Source: Cellulophaga sp. 20_2_10
Lineage (GTDB): Bacteria > Bacteroidota > Bacteroidia > Flavobacteriales > Flavobacteriaceae
Reading direction: 5' to 3'
Assembly (NCBI RefSeq): GCF_023476645.1
Contig: NZ_JAMCOJ010000003.1
Coordinates: 62,001 to 126,000 of the forward strand
DNA length: 64,000 nucleotides
Positions 32,932 to 40,349 of this stretch are shown piece after piece. The translations under genes were made by a program, and so were the position numbers. How positions within the stretch are numbered: the stretch's first letter is position 1; each line of letters begins with the position of its first letter. The notes under the pieces are model-generated. The model did no database searches, had not been told where the DNA came from, and was given only the letters and a program-made list of their open reading frames with translations.

Positions 32932-35286
32932 CTATTCCTTTATTGGTGGAGCAGGAGGTGGCGGTGGTGGTAACGGAGCTGCTCCTTTTTCTTTTTTAAT
33001 TAGAGCACTACATTTCTCATAGCTCTTCATTGTTTTCTTATACAACTTATTTAATTCTTCTTTAGTTCCTTTTCCTTGTTTTCTGTATTTACTAACGGCA
33101 GTACCATATGCATTAGCATCTTTTTTAAAAGCAGCTCTGGCTTTTGCAAGTTCTTTAGAATCTTGTTTGTGATTTGATGCTGGTAATGGTGGTGGTGGTG
33201 GCGGAACTATATTAGACCCTATTTTTTCTTTTTTTGCTATGGCATTGTATATAACCAGAGTCTTCATTGTTTTGTCATACAATTTTGTTAACTCTTCCTT
33301 GGTTATTTTTTCTCCTTTAGAATATGCTTCAACAGCAGCACCATATTCAGTAGCATCCTTAGTCCAATCTGCCCAAGCTTTTTTTAGCTCTTTAGAGTTA
33401 TGTTTTAAACTAGCATTAGCTGCAGGTGGCGGTGGTGGTGGTGGTAATAGTTTTTTGTCTTCTGCCGTTAACTCGCTTCTTTTTTTGTATTCTGTTTTAC
33501 CATTCTTAATCAGCATAACGTATGGTAGAATAGGAGGATTAGCTGTTTTAACCTTAGCTCTATCTTCTTTGCTTAAGCTAAAGTACAGGCTTCCTAAAAG
33601 TGTAAAAAGATCATCTATTTTCTTTTTCTCAGCTTCTGACCTATGTATATAATGTGGCTCTTGTTTAGTTAAGGTTACATATGTATTGTATTCTTTTTTA
33701 TAGGTTTCTAAAGGATCTTGTTTTTCTTCTTTTATAACTAAGCCTAACTGTTCAGAATTTTTAACGGGGATACTTTCCGGGAAAACAATGTTGTGTTTTT
33801 CTATTTCTTCTTTGCTAAACTCAGCATAAAGTTTTTTTAATTGAACATTTTTTATCTCTAAATCATCGTTATAAATTTCGCTGTTATTTTTAAATACATG
33901 TAACTCGCTATTATAATTTTGCAGTATACTATTATAGGTATTTACATCAGCTTTAATGTATGTATTGGTAAATCCTTGTTTGGTAAATAAATTTACTTGA
34001 TGCTCTTGCGGAAATTTTGAGCTGCGTGCATTTTTGTACACATAGCTATTGTTAAAATGTACAATATCTGATGCCGTATATTTGTTTAATACAGAATTAG
34101 GAACGTATTTGTTATCTATCCAAATGGCAAAGTTTTCTTTGTTTTTCCAAGAATTAAATTCTGATGGTGTTGGTGCTTTTTTTGTAGTATTTTTTAAATC
34201 TATACTAGGAAATTTAAGAATTGTTTTATGGTCTGTAACGCTTGCACGTTGTTCTTCTGTCATTAGATCATAAATGGAAACTATACGCTGATAGTACGTC
34301 ATATCTATTACTTTCTTCTTTGCATTGTTGTATTTTTTAAAAAATGTACGATATTCTTGCATCATTTTTTCTGAAGCACCTTTCCCTATATTTTTATTGG
34401 TGTGTGAGGCTTGATTGTCTACTAAGACTTCTTCTGTTTTTTGGTTGCTAAAACTGTAAAAAAGCAATGCTGCTAAAGGTATAAGTAGCATACTTCTTAA
34501 TACAACCGACCGTTTTGAGGTTCTTTTTTTCATAACTGTAAATCGTTTTTTGATTGATGAATAATTAATTGAGTTTGCCATATGTGGCTCTGTGGCATTT
34601 GATGAAAATGCGAGTAAAATTTTTCTGTAATTAATAGTGTCCGCACCTTGGCTTAATACGGCTTGGTCTGCTAAAAATTCGTGATTTAATTTAATAGCGT
34701 GCTTTATAAAATAGATAAGCGGATTAAACCAGAATGCAACTTGTAAAACCTCTATAAGTAACACATCTAAAGAGTGTTTTTGCTTTGCGTGCGTAATTTC
34801 ATGCAGCAACACTTCTTTTGGTATTTTTTTATGTTGATAGGCTTCTTTATTTAAAAATATGTAACTTAAAAAAGTATGAGGTGTCGTTTTTTCAGACAAC
34901 AATACATTGGTATGGTTTTGTAACCTTTGCTTAGGATTTTGCTTTATCTTGTTGAATAAATTAGTGCTGTTTTTAATGAATTTTATACTAAAAATTAAAA
35001 CGCCTAAACCATAAATACTCCAAATAATATATGGCCAGTAATTGGTAGGTTCTGCACTAATTTCTGCAGTGTTTATGTTGCTATACTTCAATGGTGTTTG
35101 GTACATTGTTATTGGTACTTGTATGTAAGTAATAAACGTTACTAACGGTATAGCAAAACTTAACGCAATAGCTGCAAGAAGATAAAAACGTTTAAACTTG
35201 TGCATATTTTGCTCCTCTAAAAACAGTTTGTAAAAGACAAATAAAATGGCTAAGCAAGCAGTCGACTTTAATAGGTATATAAGCAT
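32932..35286 (-). CDS. BlaR1-like M56 peptidase with polyproline tracts and duplicated C-terminal module
   Basis: 784 residues, much longer than BlaR1 (about 600). The N-terminal membrane part has the zinc motif HEITH at 162-166. A fourth membrane segment (residues about 265-285) leads to a large extracytoplasmic region. Its middle includes FAIWIDNKYVPNS ... DIVHFNNSYVYKNARSS, similar in position to the plug-like end of the other M56 protein. The C-terminus alternates polyproline tracts (near 615-621, 695-700 and 773-780) with two copies of a 59-residue helical module (about 630-688 and 709-767) sharing 34 residues without gaps. It starts 2 bp after the blaI-like gene. Confidence 0.9.
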   Translation of the reverse strand: MLIYLLKSTACLAILFVFYKLFLEEQNMHKFKRFYLLAAIALSFAIPLVTFITYIQVPITMYQTPLKYSNINTAEISAEPTNYWPYIIWSIYGLGVLIFSIKFIKNSTNLFNKIKQNPKQRLQNHTNVLLSEKTTPHTFLSYIFLNKEAYQHKKIPKEVLLHEITHAKQKHSLDVLLIEVLQVAFWFNPLIYFIKHAIKLNHEFLADQAVLSQGADTINYRKILLAFSSNATEPHMANSINYSSIKKRFTVMKKRTSKRSVVLRSMLLIPLAALLFYSFSNQKTEEVLVDNQASHTNKNIGKGASEKMMQEYRTFFKKYNNAKKKVIDMTYYQRIVSIYDLMTEEQRASVTDHKTILKFPSIDLKNTTKKAPTPSEFNSWKNKENFAIWIDNKYVPNSVLNKYTASDIVHFNNSYVYKNARSSKFPQEHQVNLFTKQGFTNTYIKADVNTYNSILQNYNSELHVFKNNSEIYNDDLEIKNVQLKKLYAEFSKEEIEKHNIVFPESIPVKNSEQLGLVIKEEKQDPLETYKKEYNTYVTLTKQEPHYIHRSEAEKKKIDDLFTLLGSLYFSLSKEDRAKVKTANPPILPYVMLIKNGKTEYKKRSELTAEDKKLLPPPPPPPAANASLKHNSKELKKAWADWTKDATEYGAAVEAYSKGEKITKEELTKLYDKTMKTLVIYNAIAKKEKIGSNIVPPPPPPLPASNHKQDSKELAKARAAFKKDANAYGTAVSKYRKQGKGTKEELNKLYKKTMKSYEKCSALIKKEKGAAPLPPPPPPAPPIKE

Positions 35287-35288
35287 AA

Positions 35289-35654
35289 CTATTTGTTTTT
35301 AAGTTCTTGATCTATTAACTCTCTTAAATGTGCCAACTCTTCTTTAGTTAGGTTGGTTTCTTTGGTAAAGAACGATGCAAATTGTGATGCGCTATCGTTA
35401 AAAAAGTTCTTTATTAATCCGTTTACGTGCTTAGAGAAATAGGCTTTCTTTTTTACGAGCGGATAATATTCTCTGGATTTGCCGTATAGATTGTAGGCTA
35501 CAAAATTCTTGTCTGCCATACGTTTTAACATTGTGGCCACAGTAGTGGTTGCAGGTTTAGGGTCTGAATACTGATCCAGCAAGTCTTTTAAAAATGCTTT
35601 CTCTAATTTCCAGAGGTGGTTCATTAGTTCTTCTTCGGACTTTGATAACTGCAT
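35289..35654 (-). CDS. BlaI/MecI family transcriptional repressor (second copy)
   Basis: 121 residues. The winged-helix core is LSKSEEELMNHLWKLEKAFLKDLLDQYSDPKPATTTVATMLKRMADKNFVAYN. It is paralogous to the regulator at 1236 with the same KAFLKDLL/KAFVKDVL spacing. It is followed after 2 bp by its M56 partner, so repressor and protease are cotranscribed. Three dyads lie over the promoter directly upstream. The signal is unknown and no resistance gene is linked. Confidence 0.93.
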   Translation of the reverse strand: MQLSKSEEELMNHLWKLEKAFLKDLLDQYSDPKPATTTVATMLKRMADKNFVAYNLYGKSREYYPLVKKKAYFSKHVNGLIKNFFNDSASQFASFFTKETNLTKEELAHLRELIDQELKNK

Positions 35655-35656
35655 AG

Positions 35657-35719
35657 TTCTACATTGTTAGAATGTTCTCTACAAACGTAGAATAAAAAAA
35701 TGAATTCTACAAGTGTAGA
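35657..35719 (-). promoter_or_regulatory. Promoter and three operators of the second BlaI operon
   Basis: Three CTA-N6-TAG dyads start at 35659, 35679 and 35707; the last (TCTACAAGTGTAGA) is a perfect palindrome. Read on the minus strand, the promoter is TTG inside the distal dyad, a 20-nt spacer, then TACGTTTG (35689-35682) inside the middle dyad. The proximal dyad abuts the start codon. Each box is thus covered by a candidate repressor site. Confidence 0.75.
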
Positions 35720-35811
35720 GTATATTTATTTTGTCTTTTAATTTTTGTTAAGGTCTTAAATCGTGTGCTTTAGGTTGTTTTTGTTGGCTGTTTAAGTTGT
35801 TTTGTAAACAT

Positions 35812-35849
35812 AAAAAAAGTCCGTTTCTGTATTAGAAACGGACTTTTTA
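35812..35849 (-). terminator. Terminator of the 149-residue protein gene
   Basis: AAAAAGTCCGTTTCT / AGAAACGGACTTTTT with loop GTATT. Confidence 0.85.
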
Positions 35850-35867
35850 ATATGGTAAATAGTAGCT

Positions 35868-36317
35868 TTATGCTGTTTCTTTCTCGTCTTCGTCTTTACC
35901 AAAGTAGCTAGAATATATTCCGTAAAGAACAATTAAACCTATTAGGCCTAAAATTATTTTTCCACCTAAACGGTCAAAAAACGATGCAGATGCAGTTTCC
36001 GGAATTTCTACCTTTGCTACTTCTGCTATTTCTTTTAAGTTTTCTGCAGTTAACTCTACATACGTATCATCATCTACGTAACCTGTTATTATAGGTTCTG
36101 TATTGCTATAAGGTAACCATACAATGTGACTTATGGTATACATTTTACCTATGTCAAAATAAGTACCGTCGTCTAACTGAAAATCTTCTGTGTCTGGTAG
36201 GTCTACTATTTTAACTATTTTTTGCTCTTCTCCGTAAGGTATTGGAATTCCTCTACCGATAAGATTACTTATTCCGAATATCGAAATAGCTAAAAGAGAT
36301 AATACTTTTAATTTCAT
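35868..36317 (-). CDS. Membrane-anchored protein of unknown function
   Basis: 149 residues. N-terminal signal-like segment (LSLLAISIFGISNLIG). The region DLPDTEDFQLDDGTYFDIGKMYTISHIVWLPYSNTEPIITGYVDDDTYVEL looks like a small beta domain. A C-terminal membrane helix (IILGLIGLIVLYGIYSSYF) is followed by an acidic tail. No motif I recognise. It has its own terminator, and a GC-rich repeat lies just upstream (36382-36456). Confidence 0.7.
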   Translation of the reverse strand: MKLKVLSLLAISIFGISNLIGRGIPIPYGEEQKIVKIVDLPDTEDFQLDDGTYFDIGKMYTISHIVWLPYSNTEPIITGYVDDDTYVELTAENLKEIAEVAKVEIPETASASFFDRLGGKIILGLIGLIVLYGIYSSYFGKDEDEKETA

Positions 36318-36381
36318 AATTTAATTTTAAAGGTTGGTTTGTAAATGTACTATTTTATTTGAAAGTAATTACGTTAGTTTT

Positions 36382-36456
36382 TGCGTTAGGGATAGTAGTG
36401 AAAAGCCCACAGCGCAGCGAGGACTTGCAGCGCATAGCCTGCCCGTAGGAACGCCC
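36382..36456. repeat. GC-rich intergenic repeat element, copy 1
   Basis: Starts GCGTTAGGGAT and continues with GC-rich inverted arms (CACAGCGCAGCGAGG, CAGCGCATAGCCTGCC), unlike the AT-rich surroundings. The same GCGTTAGGGAT core followed by a GAAGC segment occurs on the opposite strand at 41859-41951. Elements starting GCGTTAGGGAT are familiar as interspersed intergenic repeats in flavobacterial genomes. A REP-like role is inferred. Confidence 0.5.
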
Positions 36457-36472
36457 TAAAATAATTGTTAGC

Positions 36473-36513
36473 ATAAAAAAAGTCCGTCTCTGCTAAAAGA
36501 AACGGACTTTTTA
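36473..36513 (-). terminator. Terminator of the M20 dipeptidase gene
   Basis: AAAAAGTCCGTCTCT / AGAAACGGACTTTTT (one mismatch), nearly the same as the terminator at 35812. Confidence 0.8.
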
Positions 36514-36532
36514 AGTATTGTTTTTATAGGTG

Positions 36533-37921
36533 TTAAGAATTCATTTCTGTAAAATTCTTGTAAAAATAAGGAATGGTTTCTATGCCTTTTAGGTAGTTCC
36601 AAACTCCAAAATGTTCGTTAGGCGAGTGTATAGCATCACTATCTAGACCAAAGCCCATTAGTATGGTTTTGCTTTGTAATTCTTTCTCAAACAAAGCAAC
36701 TATTGGTATACTACCGCCACTACGTTGTGGTATTGGTGTTTTGCCAAATGTGGTTTCGTATGCTTTAGATGCTGCTTTGTACCCAACGCTGTCTATTGGT
36801 GTTACATAACCTTGACCACCGTGGTGTGGGTTTACTTTTACTGTTACGCCTTCTGGAGCTATATTTGTAAAGTGTTTAGAGAACAATTCTGTTATGTTTT
36901 CCCAGTCTTGGTTTGGAACCAAACGCATAGATATTTTTGCGTATGCTTTACTTGCAATTACTGTTTTTGCACCTTCGCCAGTATAGCCGCCCCAAATACC
37001 GTTTACGTCTAATGTTGGGCGTATAGAGTTGCGCTCGTTTGTGGTGTATCCTTTTTCTCCGTAAACAGAGTTTATACCTATAGATTTTTGGTAGCCTTCT
37101 AAATTAAAAGGTGCTTTCGCCATCTCTGCACGCTCTTCTGTAGATAACTCTTCTACATTATCATAAAAACCAGGAATGGTAATATGGTTGTCCTCATCAT
37201 GTAAAGAGGCAATCATTTTTGTTAGTATGTTTATTGGATTGGCAACTGCGCCACCGTATAAACCAGAATGTAAATCTCTGTTTGGACCTGTAACTTCTAC
37301 TTCTACATAGCTTAACCCTCTTAAACCTGTTGTTATAGATGGTACGTCTTTAGAGATCATACCCGTGTCACTAATTAAAATAACATCGTTTTTAAGTTTT
37401 TCTCTGTTTTCTTTTACGAATATAGAAAGGTTTACACTACCAACTTCTTCTTCGCCCTCGATCATAAATTTTACATTACAAGGCAATTGGTTGGTGCTTA
37501 CCATAAACTCTAATGCCTTTACGTGCATGTACATTTGACCTTTGTCATCACAGGCACCACGAGCAAAAATTGCGCCTTCTGGGTGTAGTTCTGTTTTTTT
37601 AATTACAGGCTCGTATGGTGGCGAGTCCCATAAGTTAATAGGATCTGCTGGTTGCACGTCATAATGACCATAAACCAAAATTGTTGGTAATGATGGGTCT
37701 ACTAGTTTTTCTCCGTAAACAATAGGGAAACCTTGTGTTTCGCAAATTTCTACTGTATCACAACCTGCTTTTTCTAAAGCAGCTTTTACGGCATCTGCAG
37801 TTGTAAGTACATCATGTGCATAAGCTGGATCTGCACTAACAGACGGAATTTTTAGTAGTTCTATAAGTTCGTTTAATAATCTGTCTTTATTGCTATTTAT
37901 AAAGCTTTTTACGTCTTGCAT
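36533..37921 (-). CDS. M20 family dipeptidase
   Basis: 462 residues, the usual length for the cytosolic non-specific dipeptidase/CndP branch of M20 di-zinc peptidases. Metal ligands are visible in VYGHYDVQPADPINLW, GACDDKGQMY and EGEEEVGS, with a later histidine in SDAIHSPNEHFGV. The middle dimerisation domain is present (TGPNRDLHSGLYGG). It hydrolyses dipeptides in the cytoplasm. Single gene with its own terminator. Confidence 0.94.
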   Translation of the reverse strand: MQDVKSFINSNKDRLLNELIELLKIPSVSADPAYAHDVLTTADAVKAALEKAGCDTVEICETQGFPIVYGEKLVDPSLPTILVYGHYDVQPADPINLWDSPPYEPVIKKTELHPEGAIFARGACDDKGQMYMHVKALEFMVSTNQLPCNVKFMIEGEEEVGSVNLSIFVKENREKLKNDVILISDTGMISKDVPSITTGLRGLSYVEVEVTGPNRDLHSGLYGGAVANPINILTKMIASLHDEDNHITIPGFYDNVEELSTEERAEMAKAPFNLEGYQKSIGINSVYGEKGYTTNERNSIRPTLDVNGIWGGYTGEGAKTVIASKAYAKISMRLVPNQDWENITELFSKHFTNIAPEGVTVKVNPHHGGQGYVTPIDSVGYKAASKAYETTFGKTPIPQRSGGSIPIVALFEKELQSKTILMGFGLDSDAIHSPNEHFGVWNYLKGIETIPYFYKNFTEMNS

Positions 37922-37998
37922 AGTATGTTTTTAGAAGGTATAAATGTACAAAAAAAGAAGTTTTTATAATTAAGTATTTCAAAATTGATTTTTTGCAT

Positions 37999-38006
37999 TA
38001 TATTTG
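37999..38006 (+). promoter_or_regulatory. -7 element TATATTTG upstream of tRNA-Leu
   Basis: An exact TAnnTTTG match. Transcription from here would begin near 38013 and pass through the tRNA-Leu-like relic before the true tRNA. A canonical -33 TTG at 20 nt is not seen. Confidence 0.5.
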
Positions 38007-38039
38007 CAACCCAATTAACAAAATTGTTAGTTGCCTAAT

Positions 38040-38087
38040 GCAAGCGTGGTGCCCCCGAATGGTCGGGATGTAGACACGTAAGACTTC
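38040..38087 (+). pseudogene. tRNA-Leu-like relic
   Basis: GCAAGCGTGGTG matches the first 12 bases of the downstream tRNA-Leu at 11 positions. After an 18-base CG-rich replacement (CCCCCGAATGGTCGGGAT), GTAGACACG matches exactly and the next 8 bases match at 6 positions. The anticodon, variable and T arms are missing. It is a broken duplicate of tRNA-Leu, 78 bp upstream of the intact gene. The inserted bases can form a CCCGA/TCGGG hairpin. Confidence 0.6.
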
Positions 38088-38117
38088 TAAAATTTATTTT
38101 TCTTAAGTCGATAAAAT

Positions 38118-38199
38118 GCAGGCGTGGTGGAATTGGTAGACACGCTAGACTTAGGATCTAGTGCCGCGAGGTGTGAGAGTTCGAGTCTCTCCGCCTGTA
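38118..38199 (+). tRNA. tRNA-Leu(UAG)
   Basis: Starts GCAGGCG and ends CGCCTGTA (discriminator A; the first pair is G-U). D arm GGTGGAATTGGTAGACAC. The anticodon stem CTAGA/TCTAG encloses loop CTTAGGA with anticodon TAG. The long variable arm (TGCCGCGAGGTGT), typical of tRNA-Leu, and T arm GAGAGTTCGAGTCTCTC follow. CCA is not encoded. A terminator lies 6 bases downstream. Confidence 0.95.
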
Positions 38200-38206
38200 C
38201 AAACAA

Positions 38207-38239
38207 AAAGCCTTTCAGGAAACTGAAGGGCTTTTTTAT
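38207..38239 (+). terminator. Terminator of tRNA-Leu
   Basis: AAAGCCTTTCAG / CTGAAGGGCTTT with loop GAAA and T run. Confidence 0.85.
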
Positions 38240-38422
38240 TTTAAAAATCTTCGGTTATAGTACTCTTAATGACCACTTGTCTTTTTAAGTAAACTAATAT
38301 TAACATTTTTTAACAAGGGGGCAGTTGGTTAAAATGCTTCATGGTAGTAAACGTATAAATATATTATTACAAACTAACTCACTTAACTTTTAAAAAAGTT
38401 AAACAAATAACTACCTAACAAT

Positions 38423-39628
38423 ATGAAAAAAATAGCAGTATTACTTTTATTTGGTTTAATGACCGTTACGGTATTCTCTCAAGGAATTAATTTTGAACAC
38501 GGTACTTTGCAAGAAGCTTTAGATAAAGCAAAAAAAGAAGATAAATTGGTTTTTGTAGATACATATACTACTTGGTGTGGACCTTGTAAGTGGATGACAA
38601 AGGAAATTTTTCCGCAAGAAAAAGTAGGGGAGTATTTTAATGAAAACTATGTAAGTATAAAAATTGATTGTGAAAAAGGCGAGGGTATTGGCATTGCAAA
38701 TAAATACGGTGTTGCTGCTTTTCCTACTTTATTATTTTTAGATCCTAACGGAGAAATTGCGCATAAAATAGTTGGAGGTAAAGAAGCCGATGATTTAATA
38801 CAAGGAGGTAAAGATGCCCTTGATCCTAATAAAAGAATTACAAATATTGCCGCTCGTTACGCAAACGGAGAAAGAGATTTTGATTTTGTTATAGGATACA
38901 TTAATACATTGGATGCCTCATACAATAAAGGAAAAAGTGCAGAAGTGTCTAAAGAATTGTTAGGGACTATGCCTATTGAAAAATTTGCAAATAAAGATTT
39001 ATTTGTAGTTGTAGCCAATGCCAAAGTAGATTACAACTCTAAAGAGTATAACTACATTTTAGATAATAAGGAAGCTATTTTACAAAAAGTAGATTCTACC
39101 TTATATTTTAGAACCTTAGAGTGGGCAATACAAGGACACTTAAATACGTTGGCAGAAACTACTACTAGTTTAGTTACTTTAGAAACTGAAATTAAAAAAT
39201 GCAAGCAAGACTTTGTCTCTAAGTATCAAGAAGATTTGGAAAAGGGGTTAAAGTATTCTTTTTTCTTAGCTCAAAAAGAATATGATACCTGGTTTGATTT
39301 AAAATTAGCAGAGGCAGAAAAATCTAAGGGAGAGCAGAACTATTTGTATCAAATATACGACATAGGAAATGAGGTTTATATAAATCCTAAGTTTAATGGT
39401 TCTAAAGAATCTTTAGATAGAGCTATAGCATTAGGAGAAAAAATGATAGCCGATACTGATGGTCTAATAATGGGTAATTTGTTACTTTCTAAATTGTATT
39501 TAAAAGCAGGTAATAAAGAAAAGGCATTAAAACATTTTAATGTATTTTTTGAAACAAATGAAAAGTCTGGAGGCTTAAACGATCATCCTTCTGTAACGAG
39601 TATTAAAAACGGAATAGATAATTTATAG
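38423..39628 (+). CDS. Exported thioredoxin-domain protein
   Basis: 401 residues. The signal peptide ends near VFSQ (residue 20). The N-terminal thioredoxin domain (residues about 25-140) has the redox motif WCGPC with cysteines 52 and 55 and the cis-Pro segment GVAAFPTLLFLDPNGE. The C-terminal 250 residues are helical, with TPR-like ends (LGEKMIADTDGLIMGNLLLSKLYLKAGNKEKALKHFNVFFET). It is probably a periplasmic disulfide-handling protein. Single gene between tRNA-Leu and the xylose locus. Confidence 0.88.
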   Translation: MKKIAVLLLFGLMTVTVFSQGINFEHGTLQEALDKAKKEDKLVFVDTYTTWCGPCKWMTKEIFPQEKVGEYFNENYVSIKIDCEKGEGIGIANKYGVAAFPTLLFLDPNGEIAHKIVGGKEADDLIQGGKDALDPNKRITNIAARYANGERDFDFVIGYINTLDASYNKGKSAEVSKELLGTMPIEKFANKDLFVVVANAKVDYNSKEYNYILDNKEAILQKVDSTLYFRTLEWAIQGHLNTLAETTTSLVTLETEIKKCKQDFVSKYQEDLEKGLKYSFFLAQKEYDTWFDLKLAEAEKSKGEQNYLYQIYDIGNEVYINPKFNGSKESLDRAIALGEKMIADTDGLIMGNLLLSKLYLKAGNKEKALKHFNVFFETNEKSGGLNDHPSVTSIKNGIDNL

Positions 39629-39658
39629 AGCTTAAACTTTAAGTTTTAATAGATGATT

Positions 39659-39692
39659 AAAAAGCCTTTTGGGAAACTAAGAGGCTTTTTTT
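39659..39692 (+). terminator. Terminator after thioredoxin-domain gene
   Basis: AAAAAGCCT / AGGCTTTTTTT with a purine-rich loop. Beyond it, 39700-40208 is about 500 bp of AT-rich sequence with no gene that I can see. Confidence 0.75.
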
Positions 39693-40208
39693 ATGCTAAT
39701 TTTCTATAGTTCTAAATGTTAAGTTTATTCTTGGAGTGCTTACTTTTTTAGTTGGTGGCAGCCTATGTAGCCAGTTGTATACCGACTGGTTAATAGTTTG
39801 TTTTCAAAATAATAGTAATTATTTAATCTATGTTATCGTTTTCATAAACTTCTTATCTGCACAGTTGGGCATATGTATATGTTGATTATAAAAAGTATGG
39901 GCTAATTGCAAACTGGGACACTTAAAATAATGTACATAAGGTTATATTGTAGTAAGGCGCTGTTTTAGTTTTATTGCAATTCAGAAAAATGATTAAAAGA
40001 TTATCCAAGTTTATCACAGAAAAGCCAAAAAGTATTTTTTTTGGAAGGAATGAAATGGAATAGAATTGCGTTGCAAATAAAATCAATAGAAAATTGAATT
40101 ATTAGGATTGTAAAGTTTATTTAAATAATCGTTTTAGTTTTTCTTATTTTTTAATCTGCTTCCCATCGATTGTAAGAGATAATTTAAAATTTCTCCTTGT
40201 TAATAGGG

Positions 40209-40279
40209 TATTTTGCATATTCTATAATACATCATGCACGTTTTTTGTTATTGGCTTATTGGGTTTAAAAGTAATTTTA
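40209..40279 (+). promoter_or_regulatory. Conserved leader element of the xylose locus, copy 1
   Basis: Contains CATGCACGTTTTTTGTTATT (40233-40252), followed by a near-identical GG-TT-TT--GTTTAAAAGTA-TTTTATT. The whole about 70-bp block is repeated at 47698-47769. Here the element starts 117 bp before the xylB start; at the other copy the distance is 124 bp. A TATTTTGC box at its left end could be a -7 element, which would put most of the block in the 5' untranslated leader. Confidence 0.7.
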
Positions 40280-40349
40280 TTACTCGATTAAAGGCTTAAG
40301 AATTATAAATTGTGTTAAGCCGTTTTTTTTAACTTAAAAACAAGAAGGT

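Noticed and set aside
32932-33460. GGT/GGC-rich tandem repeat as a minisatellite
   Set aside because: The repeats are the reverse complement of proline codons inside the M56 gene and stay in frame.
38040-38199. tRNA-Leu as the integration site of an island carrying the xylose locus
   Set aside because: No integrase and no repeat of the tRNA 3' end was seen at the right side. The locus also runs past the window edge, so it cannot be tested here.
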